Assembly (NCBI RefSeq): GCF_022096995.1
Contig: NZ_JACXGQ010000003.1
Coordinates: 62,001 to 126,000 of the forward strand
DNA from: Yoonia sp. I 8.24
GTDB taxonomy: Bacteria; Pseudomonadota; Alphaproteobacteria; Rhodobacterales; Rhodobacteraceae
Direction: 5' to 3'
DNA length: 64,000 nucleotides
The notes beneath the pieces were generated by a model. The model made no database searches and was not told the origin of the DNA. It saw only the letters and a list, made by a program, of their open reading frames with translations. Of this stretch, positions 48,980 through 57,967 are shown piece after piece. The stretch's first letter is position 1. Each line of letters opens with the position of its first letter. The translations under genes were made by a program, and so were the position numbers.

Positions 48980-51646
48980 ATGCTAGGGGTTAATACCGTC
49001 ATCGCAATCTCACTGTGCTATGTGGCAATCTTGTTTATGGTTGCCTTCTTGGCTGAACGGCGGGCAACGCGGGGAAATGCGACTTGGCTGCATTCGCCGC
49101 TGATCTACACGCTTTCGCTCAGTATTTATTGTACGGCTTGGACCTTTTATGGCGCGGTCGGCTATGCGGCGCGGTCCGGTCTGGAATTCGTGACGATCTA
49201 TCTTGGACCAACGCTGATGATGATTGGCTGGTGGTGGATTTTGCGCAAGCTCGTCCGTATTGGGCGCGCTCAGCGGATCACGTCCATTGCGGACCTTGTG
49301 TCGTCGCGCTTTGGGAAATCAACCAGTCTCGGGGTGATTGTCACCGTCATTTCTGTCGTTGCGGCAACGCCTTACATCGCACTTCAACTGCAATCTGTGA
49401 CCCTGTCATTTGCGGTATTTGCACAGTCAGACGGGCAACTTTGGCAAGATGCTGATTTAAATGCGACAGCGATGTGGGTGGCCGTAGGTCTGTTTGTATT
49501 CACCGTGATCTTTGGCACGCGAAACCTTGATGCCAACGAACGCCACCATGGGATTGTCATGGCAATCGCGGTAGAAGCGGTGGTGAAACTGATCGCGCTG
49601 TTGGCAGTCGGGGTCTTTGTTGTTTGGGGGGTCGCGGGCGGCCCAGCTGAAATGATGACGCGGATTGATAACTCTGACGTAGTTCTTTGGGATCAAAATG
49701 GGGGGCGTTGGGTCAGCCTGTTATTTTTGTCGGGCGCGGCGCTATTGTGTTTGCCGCGCATGTTCCAGGTCTTGGTGGTTGAAAACGCAGACGAACGACA
49801 TCTTGCCATCGCAAGCTGGGCCTTTCCGACCTACCTGCTGTTAATGAGCCTGTTCGTCGTCCCTATCGCAGTAGTTGGATTGGACCTTCTGCCCGCAGGT
49901 AGCAACCCCGATCTTTTCGTGCTGACGGTGCCCCTGCAAGAGGGCAAGCAAGGGCTTGCAATGCTGTCATTTCTGGGTGGGTTTTCGTCCGCGACCTCGA
50001 TGGTGATGGTCGCCACAATTGCGCTCGCAACGATGGTGTCCAACCACATCGTTGTGCCGATGTGGCTTTCGATGCGCCCTAGCCAACAGGCGGTGATGTC
50101 GGGTGATATACGTCATGTTATCTTGCTCGCGCGGCGGCTGTCGATCGCAGGTGTGCTGTTCTTGGGGTTGGTCTATTATCGCGTGTCGGGTGGCGGCACG
50201 GCGCTTGCCGCAATCGGTTTGGTTTCCTTCTCGGGGGCAGTACAAATCCTGCCTGCCATGCTGGGCGGCGTATTTTGGCGTGGGGCCAGTCGGTTGGGGG
50301 CCGCGGCAGGGCTTTTGACAGGGCTCGCTTTCTGGCTATGGACGCTGTTTTTGCCGAGTTTCGGTGCTGAATCCCTCATCGGCCAAACAGTGATGGAGCA
50401 GGGGCCATACGGGCTGTCTTGGTTGCGTCCGCAGGCCATGTTTGGGATCGTGGGGCTCGACCCGCTTGTGCATGGGTTGCTCTGGTCGATGCTGTTGAAT
50501 GCGGGAATGTTTATCCTTGTGTCGCTGGTGACATTTCCAACCCCGCTTGAACGCTTGCAAGGCGCGCAATTCGTGAATGTCTTTGAACATTCGGCAGCTG
50601 CGCCCGCATGGACCACCGCTGCCGCCGGTGCCGAAGACCTGCTGATTATGGCGCAGCGTATTATGGGCAGCGAACAGGCGCAGGCGATCTTTGAGCGCGA
50701 AGCCGCGCGGCAAGGGAAAAACGGGTTTCTGCCAGAGGTGACCCCCAATTTCGTCGAGCTGCTCGAGAGAGAGCTTGCGGGGAGCGTCGGCGCGGCGACC
50801 GCCCATGCGATGGTGGGCCAACTCATCGGTGGTAGCGGCGTATCTGTCGAAGATCTGATTGCCGTCGCCGACGAAGCCGCTCAGATTTTGGAGTATTCCA
50901 ACCGGCTTGAAGCCAAATCATCAGAGCAAGAACAGACCGCGCGCGCGTTACGCGACGCCAACGATAAATTGACGGCACTTTCCATCCAAAAGGACGCGTT
51001 TCTAAGCCAGATTAGCCATGAATTGCGCACCCCTATGACGTCGATCCGGTCATTCTCTGATATTTTGCGTGATGGTGATATCCCACTGTCCGATCAGAAA
51101 CGATATTCCGGGATTATCCATGATGAGGCGATCCGTTTGACGGGGCTGCTGGATGATCTGCTTGACCTTTCGGTGCTTGAGAACGGGCAAGTCATGCTGC
51201 ACGTGAATACCGGCAATTTAGGCGTGCTCATCGAACGTGCGATCGGCGCGGCAAGTGGGCTGGAAGATACGCTTGAAATAGTCTGCGCACCGGAACTGGC
51301 CCAAATGACGGTGACCACGGATCTTGACCGTTTGGTGCAGGTCTTCATTAACCTGATCGCAAATGCGCGCAAATACTGTGATGCAGAGCACCAGCGGCTG
51401 AAGATATCTGTGTTGGTGCGAGAGGGTACGTATTTGATCGATTTTGTCGACAATGGCAGCGGGATTGCGATTGAAAATCAACAGCTTATCTTTGAAAAAT
51501 TCTCTCGAGTTGCAGATGGATCAAAGGCCGGCGGGGCCGGGCTGGGACTTGCGATTTGTCGGGAAATTATGCGCCGTTTGGGCGGCGATATCACCTACTT
51601 GCCCGGGCAATATGGCACTGCATTTCGGGTGACACTGCCCAAGTAA
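48980..51646 (+). CDS. SSF-domain sensor histidine kinase
   Basis: An 888-residue membrane kinase. Residues 1 to about 510 form a sodium:solute symporter (SLC5) domain of about 13 helices. A STAC-like linker follows (GSVGAATAHAMV), then a short coiled coil, a HisKA domain with SQISHELRTPMTSIRS and an ATPase domain with N box NLIANARKYC, DNGSGI and GGAGLGLAI. Related CrbS kinases sense acetate. Ligand here is inferred from that relation only. Confidence 0.9.
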   Translation: MLGVNTVIAISLCYVAILFMVAFLAERRATRGNATWLHSPLIYTLSLSIYCTAWTFYGAVGYAARSGLEFVTIYLGPTLMMIGWWWILRKLVRIGRAQRITSIADLVSSRFGKSTSLGVIVTVISVVAATPYIALQLQSVTLSFAVFAQSDGQLWQDADLNATAMWVAVGLFVFTVIFGTRNLDANERHHGIVMAIAVEAVVKLIALLAVGVFVVWGVAGGPAEMMTRIDNSDVVLWDQNGGRWVSLLFLSGAALLCLPRMFQVLVVENADERHLAIASWAFPTYLLLMSLFVVPIAVVGLDLLPAGSNPDLFVLTVPLQEGKQGLAMLSFLGGFSSATSMVMVATIALATMVSNHIVVPMWLSMRPSQQAVMSGDIRHVILLARRLSIAGVLFLGLVYYRVSGGGTALAAIGLVSFSGAVQILPAMLGGVFWRGASRLGAAAGLLTGLAFWLWTLFLPSFGAESLIGQTVMEQGPYGLSWLRPQAMFGIVGLDPLVHGLLWSMLLNAGMFILVSLVTFPTPLERLQGAQFVNVFEHSAAAPAWTTAAAGAEDLLIMAQRIMGSEQAQAIFEREAARQGKNGFLPEVTPNFVELLERELAGSVGAATAHAMVGQLIGGSGVSVEDLIAVADEAAQILEYSNRLEAKSSEQEQTARALRDANDKLTALSIQKDAFLSQISHELRTPMTSIRSFSDILRDGDIPLSDQKRYSGIIHDEAIRLTGLLDDLLDLSVLENGQVMLHVNTGNLGVLIERAIGAASGLEDTLEIVCAPELAQMTVTTDLDRLVQVFINLIANARKYCDAEHQRLKISVLVREGTYLIDFVDNGSGIAIENQQLIFEKFSRVADGSKAGGAGLGLAICREIMRRLGGDITYLPGQYGTAFRVTLPK

Positions 51647-51719
51647 AAACCTGCAGCGTGTTAGGGTTACCGTAACCAATGGTTGGTTAATCTGGCACCG
51701 GGTATTCTGTGGCAGGCGT

Positions 51720-52784
51720 ATGACTGAAAGCACACATTCATCGATTTTGCGCCGCATGGCGGGGCAAAATGAACAAGCAAAGGGCAACAGCCCCGTCACA
51801 TCGTCGCGCGCGGTGCGATTGGCGCTGACCAAGGCCGCGAATGACACGGTCGGATTGGTGCTGACGATTGGTGGGGTCGCGGATCAAATCTTGCCGCTTG
51901 ATGAAATGTTGGCTGATCTGGAAGATGGGCTGCTGCTTATCGGGTTGACACGTGACGGTCAGCTGGTTGGCCTGGCTGCGCTTGATATGGAATTGCGTGC
52001 GGCCGTGGTTGAAATGCAAACGATGGGGCGGCTCAGCGCACAAAAGCCGGAAAACCGCGCGCCAACCGGCACTGATAAAATCATGTGTGACCCTGTGTTG
52101 GCAGCGTTTCTTGCGGCGTTGCCGCAGGCGTTGGCGGGGACATCTTTTGGTGGTTGGGTGGATGATATCCAACTGGATGATCAGATTGATAGCAAACGTT
52201 GGGCGGGGCTGAACCTGCGCGACTGTCCCTACCGTGTCGTGCGCATGACGACCGATCTAGGTGTCGCGGAACGCAAGGCGGATATTGTCATCGCGCTGCC
52301 CGTCATTACCGTCACCCAAGAACCAGAGCTTACGCCGCCTGCTTGCGTCAATTGGTCCACGACGTTTCAGGCCAGTGTTAACGCCGCACCAGCACGTCTG
52401 GAGGCGCATTTGCATCGGTTTCAGATGCCTATAGGTGCTGCGCAGTCACTGACCGTCGGGCAGATTGTGCCTTTGCCGGGGTGCACAGTGAACTCAGTGC
52501 GTTTGCTTGCACCCGATGGAAAGACGATTGCGCAAGCGAAGCTAGGCCAAGTCGGCGGGATGCGTGCATTGCGGATCGAAGAGGAAATGATGCCAGAGTT
52601 AGCAGAGCTTGACGGGGCGCCGATGGCCCCTCCGCCAGCCTTAGGCATGGGGGATCTGATGGATGCAGCACCGGAAGATATTGCAGAGGAACCGGTGCCG
52701 CCCATGTCAGATGATACGCCAGACCTCGATTTGGATTTCCCGATGGCCCCAGCCGAAGGGTTTCCAGCGCTCGAGGATAATTAG
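51720..52784 (+). CDS. Protein with C-terminal FliM/FliN (SpoA) domain
   Basis: A 354-residue protein. The N-terminal 220 residues are unlike anything I recognise. Around 235-300 is an SpoA domain (IGAAQSLTVGQIVPLPG, then AQAKLGQVGGMRALRI) as in the FliN/FliM C-ring. The C-terminus is an acidic, methionine- and proline-rich tail. No flagellar genes are nearby, so a motor-switch role is possible but unproven; some Rhodobacterales carry such solitary genes. Confidence 0.75.
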   Translation: MTESTHSSILRRMAGQNEQAKGNSPVTSSRAVRLALTKAANDTVGLVLTIGGVADQILPLDEMLADLEDGLLLIGLTRDGQLVGLAALDMELRAAVVEMQTMGRLSAQKPENRAPTGTDKIMCDPVLAAFLAALPQALAGTSFGGWVDDIQLDDQIDSKRWAGLNLRDCPYRVVRMTTDLGVAERKADIVIALPVITVTQEPELTPPACVNWSTTFQASVNAAPARLEAHLHRFQMPIGAAQSLTVGQIVPLPGCTVNSVRLLAPDGKTIAQAKLGQVGGMRALRIEEEMMPELAELDGAPMAPPPALGMGDLMDAAPEDIAEEPVPPMSDDTPDLDLDFPMAPAEGFPALEDN

Positions 52785-53206
52785 CCAGCGGCGAGCGTGT
52801 TCAGCTGCGCGCGCATCCCGGCCAAATCATAGCCAGCGGCAGCGGTGGCGGCGATGATATCATCGGTCGCCATTGTCGCTGCTTGACCCAATGACCAAAC
52901 GATTGACGACCGGGTGCCAGAGGCGCAATAGGCCAGCGTCGGTCCCGCAGAGGCTGTCATTGCTGCATTTTGGCTTTCGACCATTTCCATGTTCAACCCT
53001 TGATGGGTAACCGGATTGACAACAAACGTCAGCCCGGCCGCAAGGGCCGCGGCTTCGATTGCGTTTGCCTGATGGCTGGGCGGCACTTCGGCATCGGGGC
53101 GGTTGCAGATGATGGTCGTGAACCCGGCCGCCGCAATGGCCGGGATGTCCGCGACATCAATTTGTGGCGAAACCGCGTAGGTCGGGCTGATCTGTCTAAT
53201 ATCCAT
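52781..53206 (-). CDS. DUF442/TIGR01244 phosphatase-like sulfur protein
   Basis: A 141-residue protein of the Blh-like family. A phosphatase-type C(X)5R loop is present as YCASGTRS. It usually occurs with sulfur oxidation and YeeE genes, and here it precedes two YeeE/YedE genes by ten bases, in one operon. Proposed role is sulfur transfer or persulfide handling. It converges with the previous gene with a four-base overlap. Confidence 0.82.
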   Translation of the reverse strand: MDIRQISPTYAVSPQIDVADIPAIAAAGFTTIICNRPDAEVPPSHQANAIEAAALAAGLTFVVNPVTHQGLNMEMVESQNAAMTASAGPTLAYCASGTRSSIVWSLGQAATMATDDIIAATAAAGYDLAGMRAQLNTLAAG

Positions 53207-53216
53207 AGAGTGCCTT

Positions 53217-53648
53217 TTAGCTTGCCGTTGCCATTTGGTCCAGACGTGTCCGCACGCGCGGCGCGATCAGCATGCCCAGCAGCATCGCGGCCATGAACGT
53301 TAGCCCACCGATTCCACCATAGCTGAGCGATGCAACGGCGGGCCCGGGGCACAGACCTGCTAACCCCCAGCCAGCGCCAAACAACGTTGACCCGATCACC
53401 AAATTGCGACCGATCTTTGGGTCGGGTGGGGATGGAAAGCTTTCGGCGAAAACGGGTTTGCGCGTTTTTGTGAGCTGCCATGCGATCGCCATTGGCACAA
53501 TCGCACCACCCATCACAAAGGCCAGCGTCGGATCCCAAGCGCCAAAAATATCAAGCCATCCCTGCACCTTATTGGTGTTCGTCATGCCCGAGATCAGCAA
53601 TCCAACCCCAAAGGTCGCGCCGACAATGAATGAAACCAAAACCCGCAT
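53217..53648 (-). CDS. Half-size YeeE/YedE membrane protein, B
   Basis: A 143-residue integral membrane protein with about four helices. The conserved cysteine lies in GLCPGPAVASL. With its partner it would form the sulfur-transporting YeeE fold, where cysteines pass thiosulfate or related sulfur compounds inward. The start shares a base with the stop of the partner (TAATG), so they are translated together. Confidence 0.85.
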   Translation of the reverse strand: MRVLVSFIVGATFGVGLLISGMTNTNKVQGWLDIFGAWDPTLAFVMGGAIVPMAIAWQLTKTRKPVFAESFPSPPDPKIGRNLVIGSTLFGAGWGLAGLCPGPAVASLSYGGIGGLTFMAAMLLGMLIAPRVRTRLDQMATAS

Positions 53649-54073
53649 TAGATAACCCCCAAGACATGTTTAAAGATCACAACGCTAAGCCCGCCCGCGC
53701 CGATATAAAAACCGGTCGCGACGATCCCGCGCAGCGATAACCGCGAAATTCCGCAAACTCCGTGGCCAGATGTGCAGCCATTCGCCAGCCGCGTCCCAAC
53801 GCCGACTAGCAGACCAGCGGCGATAAGCACGACAAGGTTGCCCGTTACATTGGTCTGTGCACCGCCCATCAAAAGCGCGACGATGCCCGGCACAATGAAC
53901 AACCCGGCCACCATGGCTGCGCGTTCTTGCCAGTCGCTTTTGCCGCTACCGTCAACAAGCCCCCCTATGATTCCCGAGGCCCCCATAATCCGCGCGTTAA
54001 ACAAAAGAAAAATGGCGCCTGCAATCCCAATGATTGCGCCCCCAATCAGCCCATAAATCCAGTCGATATGCAT
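53648..54073 (-). CDS. Half-size YeeE/YedE membrane protein, A
   Basis: A 141-residue partner of the preceding gene. It has the key motif NGCTSGHGVCGISRLS, characteristic of YeeE/PmpA sulfur channels, plus four hydrophobic segments. The two half proteins together match one full-length YeeE. It is the first gene of the minus-strand sulfur operon, facing the regulator. Confidence 0.87.
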   Translation of the reverse strand: MHIDWIYGLIGGAIIGIAGAIFLLFNARIMGASGIIGGLVDGSGKSDWQERAAMVAGLFIVPGIVALLMGGAQTNVTGNLVVLIAAGLLVGVGTRLANGCTSGHGVCGISRLSLRGIVATGFYIGAGGLSVVIFKHVLGVI

Positions 54074-54215
54074 GTCGTCTTCCTGTCAGGTTAGCCCTAA
54101 TCGCACTGAACATTGGTTGATCGCGGCTTGATTTTCGCACGCCAACGACAAATATGTCTTTACATTAGGGGGTATTCAAATTCTCTACTGCGATCAATAT
54201 ATCGGCTTTCCAAAG

Positions 54216-54233
54216 CATTTCAATATTGGAATG
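54216..54233. promoter_or_regulatory. Probable SqrR/BigR operator
   Basis: CATTTCAATATTGGAATG is nearly palindromic, with two mismatched positions, centred on AATATT. It lies between the divergent sulfur operon and the ArsR-like regulator. AT-rich palindromes of this sort bind BigR-type repressors; position supports it. Confidence 0.55.
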
Positions 54234-54261
54234 TTAAAAAAATTATGGTAGTACTGATCAC

Positions 54262-54576
54262 ATGACTGAAGCGATTGAAATGATTGTAGATCAAATGGAC
54301 GCAGCTGCAGCAGATGCGGCCGATTTGCTCAAGGCGCTCTCAAACCCGGGGCGTTTACGTATTCTTTGCGCACTGGTTCCGGGCGAACAAAGTGTCGGCG
54401 CGCTCGAAGAACAATTGGGCGCAAGCCAATCCTATGTGTCCGGGCAACTATTGCGTTTGCGCGGTGAGGGGCTTGTTGCTTGTGAACGTGACGGGCGCAG
54501 CATGCGCTACCGTCTGGCTGATCCGCGTGTACGACCGATTCTGGAACGTGTGTACGAGGTCTTCTGCCCGATCTAG
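54262..54576 (+). CDS. SqrR/BigR-type persulfide-sensing repressor
   Basis: A 104-residue ArsR-fold regulator. Cysteines are at positions 36, 74 and 102; the 66-residue gap between 36 and 102 equals that between Cys41 and Cys107 of SqrR, the pair that forms a sulfide-induced polysulfide bridge. The recognition helix is GASQSYVSGQLLRL. Divergent from the YeeE/DUF442 operon, which it probably represses until sulfide is present. Confidence 0.88.
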   Translation: MTEAIEMIVDQMDAAAADAADLLKALSNPGRLRILCALVPGEQSVGALEEQLGASQSYVSGQLLRLRGEGLVACERDGRSMRYRLADPRVRPILERVYEVFCPI

Positions 54577-54788
54577 CCGAGCATAACCCCGACGACGACA
54601 GCCATTAGCCCAATCATCGAGACAAACATCGCACCTAAATTGATCGGCAGAATTTTTGAAACGCGGGCGCGCAGGTCTTCGTCGGACAGGTTCGCGCGTT
54701 TTGCTTTGGTCACGGCGACGATGCTGTAAACAATCCCAACAAGCCCAATGACAGATAAGACCGCCCCGATCCAAACAACGATTTCCAT
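54573..54788 (-). CDS. Small membrane protein with two helices
   Basis: A 71-residue protein with two hydrophobic helices (VVWIGAVLSVIGLVGIVYSI and FVSMIGLMAVVVGVML) around a charged loop (KAKRANLSDEDLRARVSK). It overlaps the convergent regulator by four bases. An AGGAGG site precedes its start. Unknown function, but the composition and site support a real gene. Confidence 0.7.
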   Translation of the reverse strand: MEIVVWIGAVLSVIGLVGIVYSIVAVTKAKRANLSDEDLRARVSKILPINLGAMFVSMIGLMAVVVGVMLG

Positions 54789-54899
54789 GACCTGCCTCCT
54801 TGCATTTCTGCCCGACTAACGCGCGCAGCTATGCCATGCAAGGGTTGCAGCGGTGCGGGGCAGGGGCTAGGACATGAAAAACCTTTCAGGAGAGCAGAC

Positions 54900-55157
54900 A
54901 TGAACGATCAAGTCACAGAGTCAGTGTCCAATGTCGCAGGCGACGAGTTGCGCCAATTTATCGAGCGTTATGAACGCCTTGAGGCAGAAAAGAAGGACAT
55001 CGCCGAAGCCCAAAAAGAAGTCATGGCAGAGGCCAAAGGGCGCGGGTATGACACCAAGGTGTTGCGCAAGATTGTCGCGATCCGCAAACGCGACGCAAAT
55101 GACATCGCCGAAGAAGAAGCCGTGATGGATATGTATATGTCGGCGATGGGTATGTAG
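54900..55157 (+). CDS. gapR: GapR-family nucleoid protein (DUF2312)
   Basis: The start at 54900 follows CAGGAGAGCAGAC; upstream in-frame codons do not match the family. The 85-residue protein has the GapR/DUF2312 coiled coil (RLEAEKKDIAEAQKEVMAEA) and the terminal VMDMYMSAMGM. In Caulobacter GapR binds overtwisted AT-rich DNA at replication and transcription sites, and a similar role is expected. Confidence 0.93.
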   Translation: MNDQVTESVSNVAGDELRQFIERYERLEAEKKDIAEAQKEVMAEAKGRGYDTKVLRKIVAIRKRDANDIAEEEAVMDMYMSAMGM

Positions 55158-55160
55158 GCT

Positions 55161-56042
55161 TTAGGTGAATGGCAAAACCAGTGTGACACCCTCCATCGCG
55201 GAAATTTCCGTGATATCGGCCTCATAGGTTTCTGTCATTGCCTGTACGAGCCCGGCATCAAGTTCTGGCAGGTCGATTTCGGCGTCATCCGCGCCAGGGA
55301 TTGCATGGGCTTCCCAACAATCCGCGATCATGTTTTGGCGCGCAATTTCTGAGGCACCGGGGTTCGCGTTTAACTGATCGCGCAGTTCGTTAAACCCTTC
55401 GCGTTGCATCAGCCCATCGAGCGCATCCAAGCCGCCCAATATCGGCGCGGTGGCGGGGATACCCGTATACCGCCGGATCAGCTGGGGCCAGAGCAGCGGT
55501 GTATCTTCTTCGCACCAGACGGTGAGCTGTGCGTCGGGCGCACCGGCCTGTATGCGCCGCAAGACATCAGCCCAGCGGATGTCTGCGGGGTGGGTTATGC
55601 CCAGGATTGACGCAAATGTTGTCGCCTTGGGCCGCCGCAGCAGGTCTTGCAAAAAAGTAGCTGGATGCCGGATCGCGAAAAACAGGCTAAGATCATCACC
55701 GGGAAAAAGACTGCGCAGGGCCCGTACCTTTGGCTCTGCCTGCGGATAAAACGCACCGTGCTCGAAAACCCGGTTGGGCACGCAGATGAAATTGCCATTG
55801 GCCAATAGTAGGCGGCGCGCGCGATCATCTTCGACGATACTGTCAAGCAGCACGTCACGGGTGCCGGGCGCTGATTGCGCGCCGTCAAGCCCTTGAATTG
55901 TTGTGCGAATTAGGCTGCGGTATTTCCCCGGACCGGGCGCGGCAATACTGTTTTTCACCAATACATCCGCATTCCGCAGGGTCGATTTCAGCAACCGATC
56001 CTCATCGATGCCATGCGCGCCGATGTGATGTGCAATTTGCAT
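55161..56042 (-). CDS. Conserved hypothetical, possibly sulfotransferase-like
   Basis: A 293-residue protein without signal peptide. It begins MQIAHHIGAHGIDEDRLLKS. A segment like SLFFAIRHPATFL recalls the nucleotide-binding strand of sulfotransferases, but there is no classic 5'-phosphosulfate loop. No family can be named. It is convergent with gapR and divergent from the iron permease gene. Confidence 0.6.
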   Translation of the reverse strand: MQIAHHIGAHGIDEDRLLKSTLRNADVLVKNSIAAPGPGKYRSLIRTTIQGLDGAQSAPGTRDVLLDSIVEDDRARRLLLANGNFICVPNRVFEHGAFYPQAEPKVRALRSLFPGDDLSLFFAIRHPATFLQDLLRRPKATTFASILGITHPADIRWADVLRRIQAGAPDAQLTVWCEEDTPLLWPQLIRRYTGIPATAPILGGLDALDGLMQREGFNELRDQLNANPGASEIARQNMIADCWEAHAIPGADDAEIDLPELDAGLVQAMTETYEADITEISAMEGVTLVLPFT

Positions 56043-56122
56043 GGGCTCACCCTTTTGGTCTGACTGCGGGTATCATAGGGGGATTTCTGGACAGTTAAAC
56101 TGCTTTCGGATAGTGCAAATTT

Positions 56123-57778
56123 ATGTCCGATCAAATACGTCAACTACCTCTCGTACAGCCCAAGCGCCTGCGCGTATCGCCATGGTCAATTGGCGCGGTT
56201 TTCATCGCTGTGATGGTGCTGATCCCGATTGTCGCGGTGATCTGGTTCGCCGTGACCCCGACCGAAAATATCTGGCCCCATTTGTTGCGCACGACGTTGC
56301 CACGCTACCTGACAAACACGGCGGTGCTGATGTTTGCTGTCGGGGCGCTCACGGCGATGATCGGCACCGGGGCGGCGTGGATGGTCGTGATGTATAAATT
56401 TCCGGGGCGGCGGGTTTTGCAATGGGCATTGTTAATGCCACTGGCCGTCCCTGCCTATGTCGGAGCCTATGCGCTGGTCGATTTTTTGGAATACGCGGGC
56501 CCCGTTCAAACCGCACTGCGCGAGGTCATGGGTTGGCAAACTGCCCATGACTATTGGTTCCCCGGCATTCGGACACGCGGGGCTGCCATCTTGGTGCTGA
56601 GCATGGCGCTGTACCCATATGTCTATCTGCTGGCGCGGGCTGCATTTCGCGAACAATCTGGCGCGGCCTACGAGGTTGCCCAAGCGCTTGGGGCAGGGGC
56701 CTTTGGGCGGTTCTACCGGGTTGGCCTTCCGCTGGCGCGGCCCGCAATTGCGGCCGGGGTTGCCGTGGTGATGATGGAAACAGTGAATGACTTTGGCACG
56801 GTTGACTATTTCGCGGTGCAAACGCTGACCACCGGCATTTTTTCGGTCTGGTTGCAGGGCGGAAACCTTGGCGGGGCCGCGCAGCTGGCGACCTGCGTTT
56901 TGGTGCTGATCATTATTCTGGTGACGCTTGAAAAAATGAGCCGGCGTAAAAGCAAATTTTTTGGCTCGACACGTGGGCAACGCCCCGTCACTGCGGTGGC
57001 GCTGCATGGTTGGCGCGCTTGGGCGGTGACTTTATGTTGTCTGATCCCCGTCATTGGCGGTTTTATCTTGCCTGTCGGTGTGTTGATGACCCATGCGTTT
57101 GATGCTGGGCAATGGGTCGCTCCGGGTCTGCGCCGTGCCCTGTTCCATACGATTACCGTCGGCGGGATTGCCGCCGTTTTGACCGTATTAGGCGGGGTGT
57201 TTATGGTCTACGGCGTGCGCTTGTCGCACAAGCGCTTGCCTGCGCTGTTGATGCCGGTCACGGCGATTGGTTATGCGGCACCTGGGGCGGTCTTGGGGCT
57301 TGGCATTCTCGTACCTTTGGCGAAATTTGATAATGTTGTCGCAGATACATTTGTCCGTTTGGGGTTTGGCGATCCAGGGCTGATCTTTACCGGGTCTGCG
57401 GCGGCACTCGTGCTGGCTTATGTCGTGCGATTCTTTGCGATTGGGCAGGGCACGGCAGACGCCGCATTGGGGCGCGTATCGCCCAGCCTGCCAATGGCAG
57501 CGCGCTCGCTTGGGCGGGGCGCAGGCGGGACGTTGAAGGCCGTGCATCTGCCACTGGTCAAAGCCTCCATCGGATCGGCGCTGCTATTGGTCTTTGTGGA
57601 TTGCGTCAAAGAGCTGCCCGCGACCCTGCTTTTGCGCCCGTTTAGCTATGAAACATTGGCCACCCGCGTGCACGCCAAAGCTTCGCTCGAAAATATTTCC
57701 CAAGCCGCGCCCGCGGCGCTGATGATTACTTTGGTGGGGCTGGCAGCCGTTGCATTACTGGCGCGGACAAACCGGTAA
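56123..57778 (+). CDS. Iron(III) ABC transporter permease FbpB/FutB-like
   Basis: A 551-residue fused permease with about 12 helices in two halves. Each has an EAA-type ATPase-contact loop (EVAQALGAGAFGRFYRVGLP and AARSLGRGAGGTLKAVHLP). This is the family of Fbp/Fut ferric-iron permeases. The usual binding protein and ATPase genes are not adjacent in the window, so they are elsewhere. Substrate is inferred from homology. Confidence 0.85.
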   Translation: MSDQIRQLPLVQPKRLRVSPWSIGAVFIAVMVLIPIVAVIWFAVTPTENIWPHLLRTTLPRYLTNTAVLMFAVGALTAMIGTGAAWMVVMYKFPGRRVLQWALLMPLAVPAYVGAYALVDFLEYAGPVQTALREVMGWQTAHDYWFPGIRTRGAAILVLSMALYPYVYLLARAAFREQSGAAYEVAQALGAGAFGRFYRVGLPLARPAIAAGVAVVMMETVNDFGTVDYFAVQTLTTGIFSVWLQGGNLGGAAQLATCVLVLIIILVTLEKMSRRKSKFFGSTRGQRPVTAVALHGWRAWAVTLCCLIPVIGGFILPVGVLMTHAFDAGQWVAPGLRRALFHTITVGGIAAVLTVLGGVFMVYGVRLSHKRLPALLMPVTAIGYAAPGAVLGLGILVPLAKFDNVVADTFVRLGFGDPGLIFTGSAAALVLAYVVRFFAIGQGTADAALGRVSPSLPMAARSLGRGAGGTLKAVHLPLVKASIGSALLLVFVDCVKELPATLLLRPFSYETLATRVHAKASLENISQAAPAALMITLVGLAAVALLARTNR

Positions 57779-57891
57779 CAGGGTTGTAAAATTTTTTCTG
57801 CAAATGAGGCAAAAACCCCATTGCATTGCCAAGTTTCTCCCTGCTATATGCCGCTCAGTCGATGAGACGACGCAGGAAACTGCACACCAGT

Positions 57892-57967
57892 GCCCCTATA
57901 GCTCAGCTGGTAGAGCAACTGATTTGTAATCAGTAGGTCCGCGGTTCGAGTCCGTGTGGGGGCACCA
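57892..57967 (+). tRNA. tRNA-Thr (anticodon UGU), CCA encoded
   Basis: A standard 76-base tRNA with the 3' CCA in the gene. The acceptor stem is GCCCCTA with TGGGGGC, the D-arm AGCTCAGCTGGTAGAGC, the anticodon stem ACTGA/TCAGT with loop TTTGTAA (TGT), and the T-arm contains GGTTCGAGTCC. It reads ACA threonine codons. It borders the atypical DNA that follows. Confidence 0.96.
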
